A program made the translations under genes and the position numbers. Positions 1 through 7,813 of a stretch of 8,219 nt of DNA are shown here, piece after piece; position 1 is the stretch's first letter; the number at the start of each line of letters is the position of its first letter. Below the pieces are notes generated by a model. The model did not search any database. It saw nothing but the letters and a program-made list of their open reading frames with translations, and was not told the DNA's origin. The stretch is from Actinomycetota bacterium (GTDB taxonomy: Bacteria; Actinomycetota; Thermoleophilia; Solirubrobacterales; Solirubrobacteraceae), in assembly GCA_005883905.1 (NCBI GenBank), contig VAYD01000033.1, forward strand, positions 1-8,219, read 5' to 3'.

Positions 1-45
1 CTCGAGCACGATCACGGCATCACAGGCATGGGTCCAGAAACGTCA

Positions 46-69
46 GGAACCCGTATCGATCCGGGTCCC
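46..69 (-). terminator. Possible hairpin terminator after tRNA-Ala(CGC)
   Basis: Read on the minus strand, an 8-bp stem (GGGACCCG with CGGGTTCC, one G-U pair) encloses an 8-base loop and lies 7 bases beyond the 3' end of the tRNA. The bases after it contain only a short T run (TTT), so it is a weak intrinsic terminator candidate. Nothing else recognisable is seen in bases 1-76. Confidence 0.35.
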
Positions 70-76
70 TGAGGAG

Positions 77-149
77 TGGAGCTAGGGGGACTCGAACCCC
101 CGACCTCCTGGGTGCGATCCAGGCGCTCTCCCAACTGAGCTATAGCCCC
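77..149 (-). tRNA. tRNA-Ala(CGC)
   Basis: A full 73-nt cloverleaf reads on the minus strand: 7-bp acceptor stem GGGGCTA/TAGCTCC with discriminator A, D arm GCTC/GAGC, 5-bp anticodon stem CCTGG/CCAGG around loop ATCGCAC, and T arm GGGGG-TTCGAGT-CCCCC. The anticodon is CGC (reads GCG, alanine). The G3-U70 pair, the main alanine identity element, is present. CCA is not encoded (CTC follows A73). A -10-like TACACT lies at 162-167 on the same strand, about 12 bases upstream, but no convincing -35 is visible. Confidence 0.97.
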
Positions 150-161
150 GCAGGTGTAGGC

Positions 162-167
162 AGTGTA
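162..167 (-). promoter_or_regulatory. Possible -10 box for tRNA-Ala(CGC)
   Basis: TACACT on the minus strand sits 12 bases before the mature tRNA 5' end, a fitting distance for a -10 hexamer giving a short 5' leader. No matching -35 was found at the usual spacing, so this is a weak call. The 150-231 spacer must also hold the promoter of the divergent cyclase gene; TACCTT at 214-219 is the only -10-like string seen there on the plus strand. Confidence 0.3.
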
Positions 168-231
168 GCCGCCGAAATGTGTCCGGGCGGTCTGTCGCAG
201 GGGCGACCGTCGGTACCTTTGGGCGGGGCGC

Positions 232-2118
<1,887 letters not shown>

Positions 2119-2131
2119 TCTCCTAACAGCC

Positions 2132-2608
2132 ATGGGACTGCTCGACGACGCCATCCGTGAGCATCTGGAGTTGAAGCGCCGCCACGGGGCCGACCCGCAG
2201 GAGGTCGCACGCCAAGAGGACGAGGCGCTCGGGCCGATCGGCGGTCACGATCCGGACGACGACGCCGAGCCGGAGGAACCCGAGATCCACGAGGACCAGC
2301 TCGCGCTCGTGGACGAGCCGCCTGCCCCCTACGAGCCGCCGGACGCGGCCGAGGAAGAGGGGCCCGAGCCGCCCCCCGTCGCCGCCGAAGATCGCGCTGA
2401 GGAGCCGGCCTTCGACGTGCAGCAGGCAACGGAGGAGTTCTCCGCAGAGGAGCGCGAGGAGGCCGAGGAGCCTCCGGCGCAGGAGGACGAAGGGGAGCCG
2501 GCCGAGCCCGCCGACGAGCTCGAGGAGACGCCGGAGTTCCTGCAGGAGACGCCGGAGCACGACCGGCTCTGGTTTGAGCAGAAGCCCCCGCGCGACTTCG
2601 ACTTCTGA
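2132..2608 (+). CDS. Acidic, probably disordered protein of unknown function
   Basis: 158 residues. Three parts are visible: an N-terminal basic/amphipathic segment (about 1-30, GLLDDAIREHLELKRRHGADP) likely helical; a middle (about 31-145) in which roughly 40% of residues are Glu or Asp and many others are Pro or Ala, expected to be disordered; and a C-terminal tail LWFEQKPPRDFDF with aromatic residues. There is no signal peptide or membrane segment, so it is probably cytoplasmic. From memory, similar N- and C-termini occur in hypothetical proteins of related actinobacteria with variable middles, which would point to two binding ends joined by an acidic linker; this is inference. The ATG is 13 bases after the cyclase stop, and its TGA overlaps the probable CTG start of the PhzF gene, so the three genes look cotranscribed. 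No function can be assigned. Confidence 0.85.
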   Translation: MGLLDDAIREHLELKRRHGADPQEVARQEDEALGPIGGHDPDDDAEPEEPEIHEDQLALVDEPPAPYEPPDAAEEEGPEPPPVAAEDRAEEPAFDVQQATEEFSAEEREEAEEPPAQEDEGEPAEPADELEETPEFLQETPEHDRLWFEQKPPRDFDF

Positions 2609-3468
2609 GCGCGTACCCGCTCACCTGGCTCGACGTCTTCACCGACACGCCGCTGGCGGGCAACGGCCTGGCGGTCGTGCACCGGGCCGACCCGGTCGAC
2701 GACGCGACGATGCTGGCGTTCGCGCGCGAGACGCAGCTGAGCGAGACGAGCTTCATCCAGTCGCCGGCGGCGCCCGACGCGACCTACCGCAACCGCATCT
2801 GGACAGTCGGACGCGAGCTGCCGCTGGCGGGCCACCCGTCGCTCGGCGCCGCCGTCGCCGAGGCTGCGCTGCGCGGCGACCGCAGCGCGCACTACCGCCA
2901 GCAGACCCCCGCGGGCGTGCAGGCGGTCGACGTCGAGCTGCGCGGCGACGGGCGTGGCGGGAGAGCCGAGCTCGTCTGCGAGCCGACGGGCTTCCGCGCC
3001 GAGGTCGAGCGCGAGCGGGTCGCCGCGGTGTGCGGGCTGCAGGCCGCCGACCTGCACCCGGAGCTGTGCCCGCAGTGGGTCTCCACCGGCGTGCCGCAGC
3101 TGATCGTGCCTGTCGTCGACCGCGATGCGCTGCTGCGCGCCCGGACGGGCGAGGCCGCGCCGCTGGCGGCGCTGATCGCCGAGGGCGACGGGATCGTCGT
3201 CTACCTGGCGGTCGTCGGGGAGGACGGGCGGGGGTGGGCGCGCGCGTTCTTCGCGGAGGGCTCCGACGCGATCGAGGATCCCGCGACCGGCAGCGCGGTC
3301 GGTCCGCTGTGCGCCTACCTGCACCGCTACACGGGGATCTCGTCGATCTCGATCGAGCAGGGCGCCGAGATCGGCCGGCCCTCGCGACTGGACGCTCGCA
3401 TCGACGGCGACCGCGTCCGGGTCGGGGGCGACTGCGTGATCGTGATGACGGGCGAGGCCACGCTGTAG
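2605..3468 (+). CDS. PhzF family isomerase/epimerase, probable CTG start
   Basis: 287 residues if begun at CTG 2605. PhzF-family enzymes are two-lobed diaminopimelate-epimerase-fold isomerases; the founding member isomerises a phenazine precursor, while most relatives have unknown substrates. Family marks: N-terminal strand YPLTWLDVFTDTPLAGN (res 4-20), LSETSF with the likely catalytic Glu47, ELPLAGHPSLG with His77, and DPATGSAVGP with Asp225. No phenazine genes are nearby, so a phenazine role is not supported. Start choice: the frame is open only from 2578 (TGA at 2575) and has no ATG, GTG or TTG before GTG 2677. Starting at 2677 would delete the conserved first strand. CTG 2605 overlaps the upstream TGA as CTGA, the analogue of the common ATGA junction, and gives a normal family N-terminus. 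No Shine-Dalgarno is seen, so translation probably depends on coupling. The family call is firm; the start is inferred. Confidence 0.9.
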   Translation: MSAYPLTWLDVFTDTPLAGNGLAVVHRADPVDDATMLAFARETQLSETSFIQSPAAPDATYRNRIWTVGRELPLAGHPSLGAAVAEAALRGDRSAHYRQQTPAGVQAVDVELRGDGRGGRAELVCEPTGFRAEVERERVAAVCGLQAADLHPELCPQWVSTGVPQLIVPVVDRDALLRARTGEAAPLAALIAEGDGIVVYLAVVGEDGRGWARAFFAEGSDAIEDPATGSAVGPLCAYLHRYTGISSISIEQGAEIGRPSRLDARIDGDRVRVGGDCVIVMTGEATL

Positions 3469-3481
3469 CGCCGCTTAACGA

Positions 3482-3511
3482 CGCACGCGCCCCATTTCTG
3501 AAGCGCGTGCG
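3482..3511. terminator. Hairpin between convergent genes, likely bidirectional terminator
   Basis: A perfect 9-bp stem CGCACGCGC/GCGCGTGCG encloses a 12-base loop. It lies 13 bases past the PhzF stop and 55 bases beyond the stop of the convergent membrane gene. There is no U tract on either side, so it would be a non-classical or weak terminator, or an mRNA 3'-end stabiliser. The rest of 3469-3566 shows nothing else. Confidence 0.55.
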
Positions 3512-3566
3512 CTGAGACGTCTGCGGCGGACCGTTCCCCAACGCCCGCCGCATGCTGGTGTCCTCA

Positions 3567-3989
3567 TCACGTGCTTCGGCCGCTTCCAGCCACGACCGCA
3601 GCCCGCGGCGCTCCATTGGACGCCCGTCGTAGCTCACGCACCGCGACCGCGGCGAGCAGCAGCGCACCCGCGATCTCGAGCAGCACGACCACCCACGAGG
3701 TCGCGTCCGCATGGATCTCCGGGTACGAGTCGCTGAACGCGCTCCAGTGCGGCGCGAGGTGGCTCGCGGCGATCCCGGCCGCCGCGCTCAGCCCGAGCAC
3801 CGCGCCGAAGATCGGCGCCCGCTCGTCCTTGCGCCAGGCGAGCACGAGCGAGGCGATCGCGGCGATCGTGATCGCGGATCCACCGGCCAGGATCTCCCAT
3901 CTCAGCCCCGCGGTGCCCTGGCGTTGATGGTCGGCGGTGTGGAGGAGATTCGCAGCGACGAAGAGGATGTTTGCGCGCAGTAGAGTCAT
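3567..3989 (-). CDS. Small four-helix membrane protein of unknown function
   Basis: 140 residues. Four hydrophobic segments are visible at about 5-19, 33-52, 59-77 and 98-118, with a short basic tail (RELRRASNG) that should face the cytoplasm. Histidines cluster near the helix ends: LLHTADHQRQG (H17, H21) after helix 1, and SHLAPHWSAFSDSYPEIH (H77, H81, H93) in the loop after helix 3. That arrangement could suit a metal or heme site, but I do not recognise the family and this is only a suggestion. The ATG at 3989 is the natural start: it puts the first helix at the N-terminus and lies just downstream of a good promoter and an operator-like dyad. The gene stands alone on its strand, convergent with the PhzF gene and divergent from tRNA-Ala(UGC). 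Confidence 0.85.
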   Translation of the reverse strand: MTLLRANILFVAANLLHTADHQRQGTAGLRWEILAGGSAITIAAIASLVLAWRKDERAPIFGAVLGLSAAAGIAASHLAPHWSAFSDSYPEIHADATSWVVVLLEIAGALLLAAVAVRELRRASNGAPRAAVVAGSGRST

Positions 3990-4007
3990 ACCTAACGATC
4001 ACTAGGT
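3990..4007. promoter_or_regulatory. Operator-like 18-bp dyad at the membrane-gene start
   Basis: ACCTAACGATCACTAGGT is an imperfect palindrome with 7 of 9 pairs matching, centred on GATC. It runs from the base next to the start codon into the -10 box of the minus-strand promoter, the classic place for a repressor to block transcription. Spacing and half-site resemble TetR- or MarR-type operators, but no regulator gene lies beside it in this window. Confidence 0.5.
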
Positions 4008-4031
4008 TAGCGCGGTGGGTCCTGCTGTCAA
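4004..4031 (-). promoter_or_regulatory. Sigma70-type promoter of the four-helix membrane gene
   Basis: On the minus strand TTGACA (4026-4031) is followed by a 16-base spacer and TAACCT (4004-4009). The expected start point falls around 3996-3998, leaving a 5' leader of under 10 bases before the ATG, so the mRNA would be almost leaderless, which is common in actinobacteria. The promoter overlaps the dyad at 3990-4007 and lies only 20 bases from the divergent tRNA gene. Confidence 0.6.
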
Positions 4032-4034
4032 CGC

Positions 4035-4040
4035 TAGACT
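4035..4040 (+). promoter_or_regulatory. Possible -10 box for tRNA-Ala(UGC)
   Basis: TAGACT is placed 10 bases before the tRNA 5' end, fitting a -10 hexamer with a very short leader. No clear -35 is found 16-18 bases upstream (that stretch is GC-only), so the call rests on position and one hexamer. Confidence 0.35.
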
Positions 4041-4050
4041 TGGCGGCCCT

Positions 4051-4123
4051 GGGGCCATAGCTCAGTTGGGAGAGCGCCGCCTTTGCAAGGCGGAGGCCGC
4101 CGGTTCGAGCCCGGCTGGCTCCA
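4051..4123 (+). tRNA. tRNA-Ala(UGC)
   Basis: Complete 73-nt cloverleaf: acceptor stem GGGGCCA/TGGCTCC with discriminator A, D arm GCTC/GAGC, anticodon stem CCGCC/GGCGG around loop TTTGCAA, T arm with TTCGAGC. The anticodon is TGC, alanine. The G3-U70 identity pair is present and CCA is not encoded (TCA follows A73). The 5' halves of this gene and of tRNA-Ala(CGC) at 77-149 are almost identical. Bases 4124-4222 after it show no clear terminator. Confidence 0.98.
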
Positions 4124-4222
4124 TCACATCTCGGGATTTCGCCCCCGGATCTCCCAACTCCGTCGCATTCAGACGCGGCTCTGACGCGAGCTTTACCTGC
4201 TCTTGACTCGCTTCAGGCAACC

Positions 4223-4570
4223 ATGTCCGACATGGGATCTCCTCGCCGTGACCGCCTGCTGCGCGGCGTGCGCGTCGCGCGCTGGGCGACGGGACTCGGC
4301 GCGGCGGGTCTGACCGCCGCGTTCTCGGTCGCAGCCGCCCATGCCTTCAAGGGCCACGACGGTCACGCGAAGGCAGTGCAGACCGCCCCCCGCAGGCGCG
4401 CTGCTCACGCTCGCGCGACGGTTCCCGGGCCGGACCAGGTGCCGTCGATCGCCGCGGACGGGTCGCTGCAGCCGCCGGCGCAGGCGCCGCAAGCCGCGCC
4501 ATCCGAGACGCAGCAGCCGCCGCAGGCGCAGCAGCAGGCGCCCGAGCCTCCGGTGTCGGGCGGGTCGTGA
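4223..4570 (+). CDS. Small membrane-anchored Pro/Gln-rich protein
   Basis: 115 residues. An N-terminal basic stretch (RRDRLLRGVRVARW) is followed by one hydrophobic segment at about 21-41 ending AAAHAF, which reads as a signal anchor or signal peptide. A His-containing patch (FKGHDGHAK) comes next, then a low-complexity tail rich in Pro, Gln and Ala, ending VSGGS. The likely topology is N-in with the tail outside the membrane. It has no cysteines and no [ST]GA[ST]-type flavinylation motif. I do not recognise a defined family. It is the first gene of the electron-transfer operon, and its TGA overlaps the GTG of the ApbE gene (GTGA at 4567-4570), so a structural or tethering role for the membrane redox complex is plausible but unproven. 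A second ATG at 4232 is a possible start; no strong ribosome site favours either. TTGACT at 4203 is too close to serve as its -35. Confidence 0.75.
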   Translation: MSDMGSPRRDRLLRGVRVARWATGLGAAGLTAAFSVAAAHAFKGHDGHAKAVQTAPRRRAAHARATVPGPDQVPSIAADGSLQPPAQAPQAAPSETQQPPQAQQQAPEPPVSGGS

Positions 4571-5475
4571 TCGCTTCCGCCACAGCGAGCTGGGCCGCGA
4601 TCGGCACGACCGTGAGCGTCCACGTCACCGAGCTTGAGGCCCTCGAGACGGCACAGCGCCATGTCCAGGCCGAGGTCGTCGCAATCGACCATGCGTGCAG
4701 CCGCTTCCGCGCGGACTCCGAGCTCAGCCGGCTGAACGCCCGCGCCGGCCGCGCCACTCCTGTTGGGCCGCTCCTGAGCGAGGCGATCGCCGCCGCGCTG
4801 CGCGCGGCGCGTCTCACGGACGGCATCGTCGACCCGACCATCGGCGAGGCGCTCATGCTGGCCGGTTACGACCGCGACTTCGCTCAGCTGCGCCCGCAGG
4901 CCGGCCGCCTGCGTGCGGCCCGCGTGCCGGGCTGGCGCGTGCTGCGCCACGATCCCGCCCGGCGCCTCGTGATCGTTCCCGCCGGCGTGCAGCTCGACCT
5001 GGGTGCGACGGCAAAGGCGCTGGCCGCCGACCGCTGCGCAGCCGCGGCAGCGGCCGCTTGCCCCGGGTGCGGCGTGCTCGTCAACCTCGGCGGCGACATT
5101 GCTGTCGCCGGCCCCGCTCCCGAAGCCGGCTGGACGGTGGGCATCGGCGACGACCACCGCGGGCCCGCCGATCAGGCGATCACGATCAGGTCCGGCGGCG
5201 TTGCCACCTCGAGCACCGCTGTTCGGCGCTGGGGCGCCGGCCGCCACCACATCATCGATCCGCGCACCGGGATTCCAGCCGGCGCGTGCTGGCGCACCGT
5301 CAGCGTCGCGGCGGCCTCATGCCTCGACGCGAACACGGCGGCCACCGCTGCGGTCGTGCTCGGCCCCGCCGCGGAGCGATGGCTGACCGAGCGTGGCCTG
5401 CCCGCGCGGCTCGTCGCAAGCGACGGGACGACTGTGGCCGTCGACGACTGGCCGCAGGAGGTGCCGGCGGCATGA
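4567..5475 (+). CDS. apbE: ApbE-family FMN transferase
   Basis: 302 residues, somewhat shorter than secreted ApbE proteins. The family transfers FMN from FAD to a Thr or Ser of target proteins, with Mg2+. Visible motifs: SRFRADSELSRLN (45-57), DGIVDPTIG (85-93), LDLGATAKALAADR (143-156), NLGGDIA (173-179), GGVATSSTAVRRW (210-222), HHIIDPRTG (227-235) and LDANTAATAAVVLG (253-266), where D254 and T257 are likely metal ligands. There is no signal peptide or lipobox: the GTG start (overlapping the previous TGA) leads straight into the first strand. It therefore looks cytoplasmic, unlike many ApbE lipoproteins, unless a different start or export route is used. The gene overlaps its neighbours by four bases on both sides. 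No FMN_bind-domain target is recognisable in the window. Family call strong; substrate unknown. Confidence 0.93.
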   Translation: MIASATASWAAIGTTVSVHVTELEALETAQRHVQAEVVAIDHACSRFRADSELSRLNARAGRATPVGPLLSEAIAAALRAARLTDGIVDPTIGEALMLAGYDRDFAQLRPQAGRLRAARVPGWRVLRHDPARRLVIVPAGVQLDLGATAKALAADRCAAAAAAACPGCGVLVNLGGDIAVAGPAPEAGWTVGIGDDHRGPADQAITIRSGGVATSSTAVRRWGAGRHHIIDPRTGIPAGACWRTVSVAAASCLDANTAATAAVVLGPAAERWLTERGLPARLVASDGTTVAVDDWPQEVPAA

Positions 5476-6569
5476 CCGCCGCTGTGGCGGCCCACGGCCC
5501 CTCGGCGTTCTGGTACGCGACACGCGGTGCGGGCGCGACGACGACCGTCCTGCTGACAGCGAGCGTCGTGATGGGCATCGGCGAGGAGCGCGGCTGGCGA
5601 CCCGGCGGCTCGCCGCGCTATGCGATCGCTGCGCTGCACCGGACGATCTCGATGCTCGCGCTGGCGATGCTGGCGGTCCACATCGTCACGACGATCCTCG
5701 ACCCGTTCCCGAGGATCGGCGTGCTCGCGGCGTTCGTGCCGTACGCGACCGACTATCGCCCGCTCTGGATGGGCCTCGGCGCCGTGGCGGCCGACCTGCT
5801 CGTGGCCGTGACCATCACAAGCCTCGTGCGCCGGCGCCTGGGCTATCAGGTCTGGCGCGGCGTCCACTGGGCCGCGTACGCGTGCTGGCCCGTCGCGATC
5901 CTCCACGGCCTCGGAACGGGATCGGACACCAAGTCGACCTGGATGCTCGCGCTCACAATCGGCTCGGTGGGCGCGGTCGTCCTCGCGGTCCTCGCGCGCG
6001 TGGCGCGTGCGGGCACCCCGTCGCCGGCGCGTGTCGGCGCCGCCTCCGCAGCGACGCTCTGCGTCATCGGGCTCGCCGCGTGGCTGCCGCAAGGGCCGCT
6101 CGCGCATGGCTGGTCGCGACGCGCGGGCACGCCCGCGAGCGTGCTGGCGGCCTTCAACCCTCCGGCGGCGGCATCCGCCAGGCGAACCGCCTCCACGACG
6201 GCGAGCGACCCGTTCGACCACACGTTCACGGCCGGCTTCGCGGGCCCGCTGCGCGAAGGAACGAGTTCCGACGGGACGGCGGTTGTCGACCTCCGCCTGC
6301 GCCTGGACGGGCGACCCGACGGCATCCTGCGCATCCGGCTGGGCGGCACCGCGCTGCCCGGTGGCGGCCTGAGCATGGACCGCAGCGCGGTGACTCTGGG
6401 CCCGCCGCAACGGCCGACCGAGTACCAGGGCAAGGTGCAGTTCCTGCAGGACACCGTCCTGCGCGCCGAGGTGGGCAGTGCCGACGGCCGCGCCCTGCGG
6501 CTCAGCGTCAACCTCTCGGTCGACGACGGCTCGGTCAGCGGCACCCTGGCCGGAAGGCCGATTGCATGA
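5472..6569 (+). CDS. Ferric-reductase-like heme b membrane protein
   Basis: 365 residues. The N-terminal part has six likely membrane helices (about 20-38, 50-74, 98-119, 127-148, 156-178, 188-206). Two histidine pairs, H56/H70 in helix 2 and H132/H145 in helix 4, have the spacing of bis-His ligands for two stacked b hemes in ferric-reductase-like and NOX-type domains. A flexible Ala/Ser/Thr-rich linker (about 207-245) leads to a beta-rich domain (about 246-363, DHTFTAGFAGPL to SGTLAGRPIA) of no family I can name. No FAD/NADPH reductase domain is attached; electrons would have to come from separate proteins, and the next genes encode a NuoF-like protein and a ferredoxin. The start ATG overlaps the ApbE stop (ATGA) and the stop overlaps the NuoF-like start the same way. 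Likely role: moving electrons across the membrane; direction and acceptor are unknown. Confidence 0.88.
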   Translation: MTAAVAAHGPSAFWYATRGAGATTTVLLTASVVMGIGEERGWRPGGSPRYAIAALHRTISMLALAMLAVHIVTTILDPFPRIGVLAAFVPYATDYRPLWMGLGAVAADLLVAVTITSLVRRRLGYQVWRGVHWAAYACWPVAILHGLGTGSDTKSTWMLALTIGSVGAVVLAVLARVARAGTPSPARVGAASAATLCVIGLAAWLPQGPLAHGWSRRAGTPASVLAAFNPPAAASARRTASTTASDPFDHTFTAGFAGPLREGTSSDGTAVVDLRLRLDGRPDGILRIRLGGTALPGGGLSMDRSAVTLGPPQRPTEYQGKVQFLQDTVLRAEVGSADGRALRLSVNLSVDDGSVSGTLAGRPIA

Positions 6570-7813
6570 GCCTGCCGCGCCTGCTCGCCGGCGTGCGCGA
6601 CGACCGTCCGCTGTCGCTCGCCGAGCACCTGGCGATCCATGGCTCGGCCCCGGCCGCCGGCCCCGAGCTGTTCGATGCGCTGGACGACGCCGGTCTGCGC
6701 GGGCGTGGCGGTGCATCGTTCCCGACCGGCGTCAAGCTGCGAAGCGTCGCTGCGCGGCGCGGCTCGAAGACCGTGCTCGTCAACGGCGCAGAAGGCGAGC
6801 CGATGAGCTCCAAGGATCGCGTTCTGCTTCGCTGCGCGCCACACCTTGTGCTGGACGGGGCGTTGGCAGCGGCCGCGGCGGTCGGCGCTCGCGCCGTCGT
6901 CGTGGCGGTCCCCCGCGATGCCCCGCGCGCACTCGACGCGCTGCACGGCGCGGTGGCCGAGCGTCCGGACGCGCGCCACGTCACGATCGCGCCGGTGCCA
7001 GTCGCCTACCTGGCGGGCGAGGAGACGGCATTGATCCGTTACCTGGACGGCGCGTCGCTCAAGCCCACGACCTCGCCGCCGCTGCCGTTCGAGCGCGGCC
7101 TGCGGCGCCGGCCGACGTTGGTGCAGAACCCCGAGACGCTCGCCCACCTCGCGCTGATCCTGCGCCACGGCTCCGACTGGTTTCGCGAGGTTGGGACGCT
7201 CGGGCACCCGGGCTCCGCCATGGTGACGGTCTGCGGCGCGGTCGAGCGCCCCGGCGTCCAGGAGATCGCGCTCGGCAGCCCGCTCGACAACGTGTTGCTG
7301 CACGCAGGCGGGCCCTCGGACCATCTCCGCGCCGTGCTGGTCGGCGGCTTTCACGGGACGTGGATCCCGCCAGCCGCGCTCCCGACGGTGACGCTCGATG
7401 ACGAAGGACTCGCATGGCATGGCGCGTCGCTGGCTGCCGGCGTGGTCGTTGCGCTGGACGTCGCCGCCTGCCCCGTGCAGGAGGTCGCACAGACCATGGC
7501 TTGGCTGGAGGGCCAGAGCGCCCATCAGTGCGGCCCGTGCAGCAATGGCCTTCCGGCAATCGCGGGCGAGCTCGCGAGGGTCGCGGCGGGGTACGACGAC
7601 GGCCACGGCCTCGCGCGGATCGAGCGGTGGGGCGGTCTCGTCGCGCGGCGAGGCGCCTGCCGCCTGCCCGATGGCGCGGTGCGGTTCCTGCGCAGCGCGC
7701 TCGAGGTCTTCCCGCTCGAGTTCGCCGAGCACGCGCGCCGCGGCCCGTGCCGGGCCTGCGCGCGCCCGCTCACACTCTCCGTCCCGGCCTCGTTCAGCAC
7801 GGTGGCGGCATGA
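6566..7813 (+). CDS. NuoF-like FMN/Fe-S oxidoreductase with SLBB region
   Basis: 415 residues, related to the 51-kDa NADH-binding subunit of complex I and of soluble hydrogenases. Visible: FMN-site glycine loop GLRGRGGASFPTGVK (43-57), NGAEGEP (73-79, cf. the NADEG/NGDEGEP motif), GEETALIRYLDG (151-162), PPLPFERGL and PTLVQNPETLAH (171-194), and an SLBB-type stretch around 213-270. The Fe-S motif is altered: where NuoF has SCGxCxPC, this protein has SAHQCGPC (318-325), so the first Cys is Ala319; Cys322, Cys325 and the distal Cys365 remain. An extra CRAC (395-398) lies near the C-terminus. It probably takes electrons from NAD(P)H, or exchanges them with the ferredoxin encoded next, and passes them to the heme protein encoded before it. 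Both junctions are ATGA overlaps. It stands apart from a complex I operon (no NuoE or NuoG beside it), so it is not called nuoF. Confidence 0.88.
   Translation: MSLPRLLAGVRDDRPLSLAEHLAIHGSAPAAGPELFDALDDAGLRGRGGASFPTGVKLRSVAARRGSKTVLVNGAEGEPMSSKDRVLLRCAPHLVLDGALAAAAAVGARAVVVAVPRDAPRALDALHGAVAERPDARHVTIAPVPVAYLAGEETALIRYLDGASLKPTTSPPLPFERGLRRRPTLVQNPETLAHLALILRHGSDWFREVGTLGHPGSAMVTVCGAVERPGVQEIALGSPLDNVLLHAGGPSDHLRAVLVGGFHGTWIPPAALPTVTLDDEGLAWHGASLAAGVVVALDVAACPVQEVAQTMAWLEGQSAHQCGPCSNGLPAIAGELARVAAGYDDGHGLARIERWGGLVARRGACRLPDGAVRFLRSALEVFPLEFAEHARRGPCRACARPLTLSVPASFSTVAA

Noticed and set aside
2605..3468. Phenazine biosynthesis locus
   Set aside because: Only a PhzF-like gene is present; none of the other phenazine genes is nearby, and most PhzF relatives are not phenazine enzymes.
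4124..4222. Promoter for the redox operon (TTGACT at 4203-4208)
   Set aside because: A -10 at the right spacing would fall inside the coding start at 4223, and no other convincing hexamer pair was found.
4695..5471. Upstream in-frame extension of the ferric-reductase-like protein
   Set aside because: The extension is Arg/Pro-rich, lies in another frame of apbE, and the ATG at 5472 gives the usual ATGA junction and a proper first helix.
5529..5546. GAGATTT (res 19-25) of the heme protein as a possible FMN attachment motif
   Set aside because: Only GATxT of the ApbE target consensus matches; the preceding Asp and Ser/Thr are missing, and the stretch matches the TRGxG opening of helix 1 in this family.
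6566..7813. Part of a respiratory complex I operon
   Set aside because: No NuoE, NuoG or membrane Nuo subunits flank it, and its Fe-S motif is altered.
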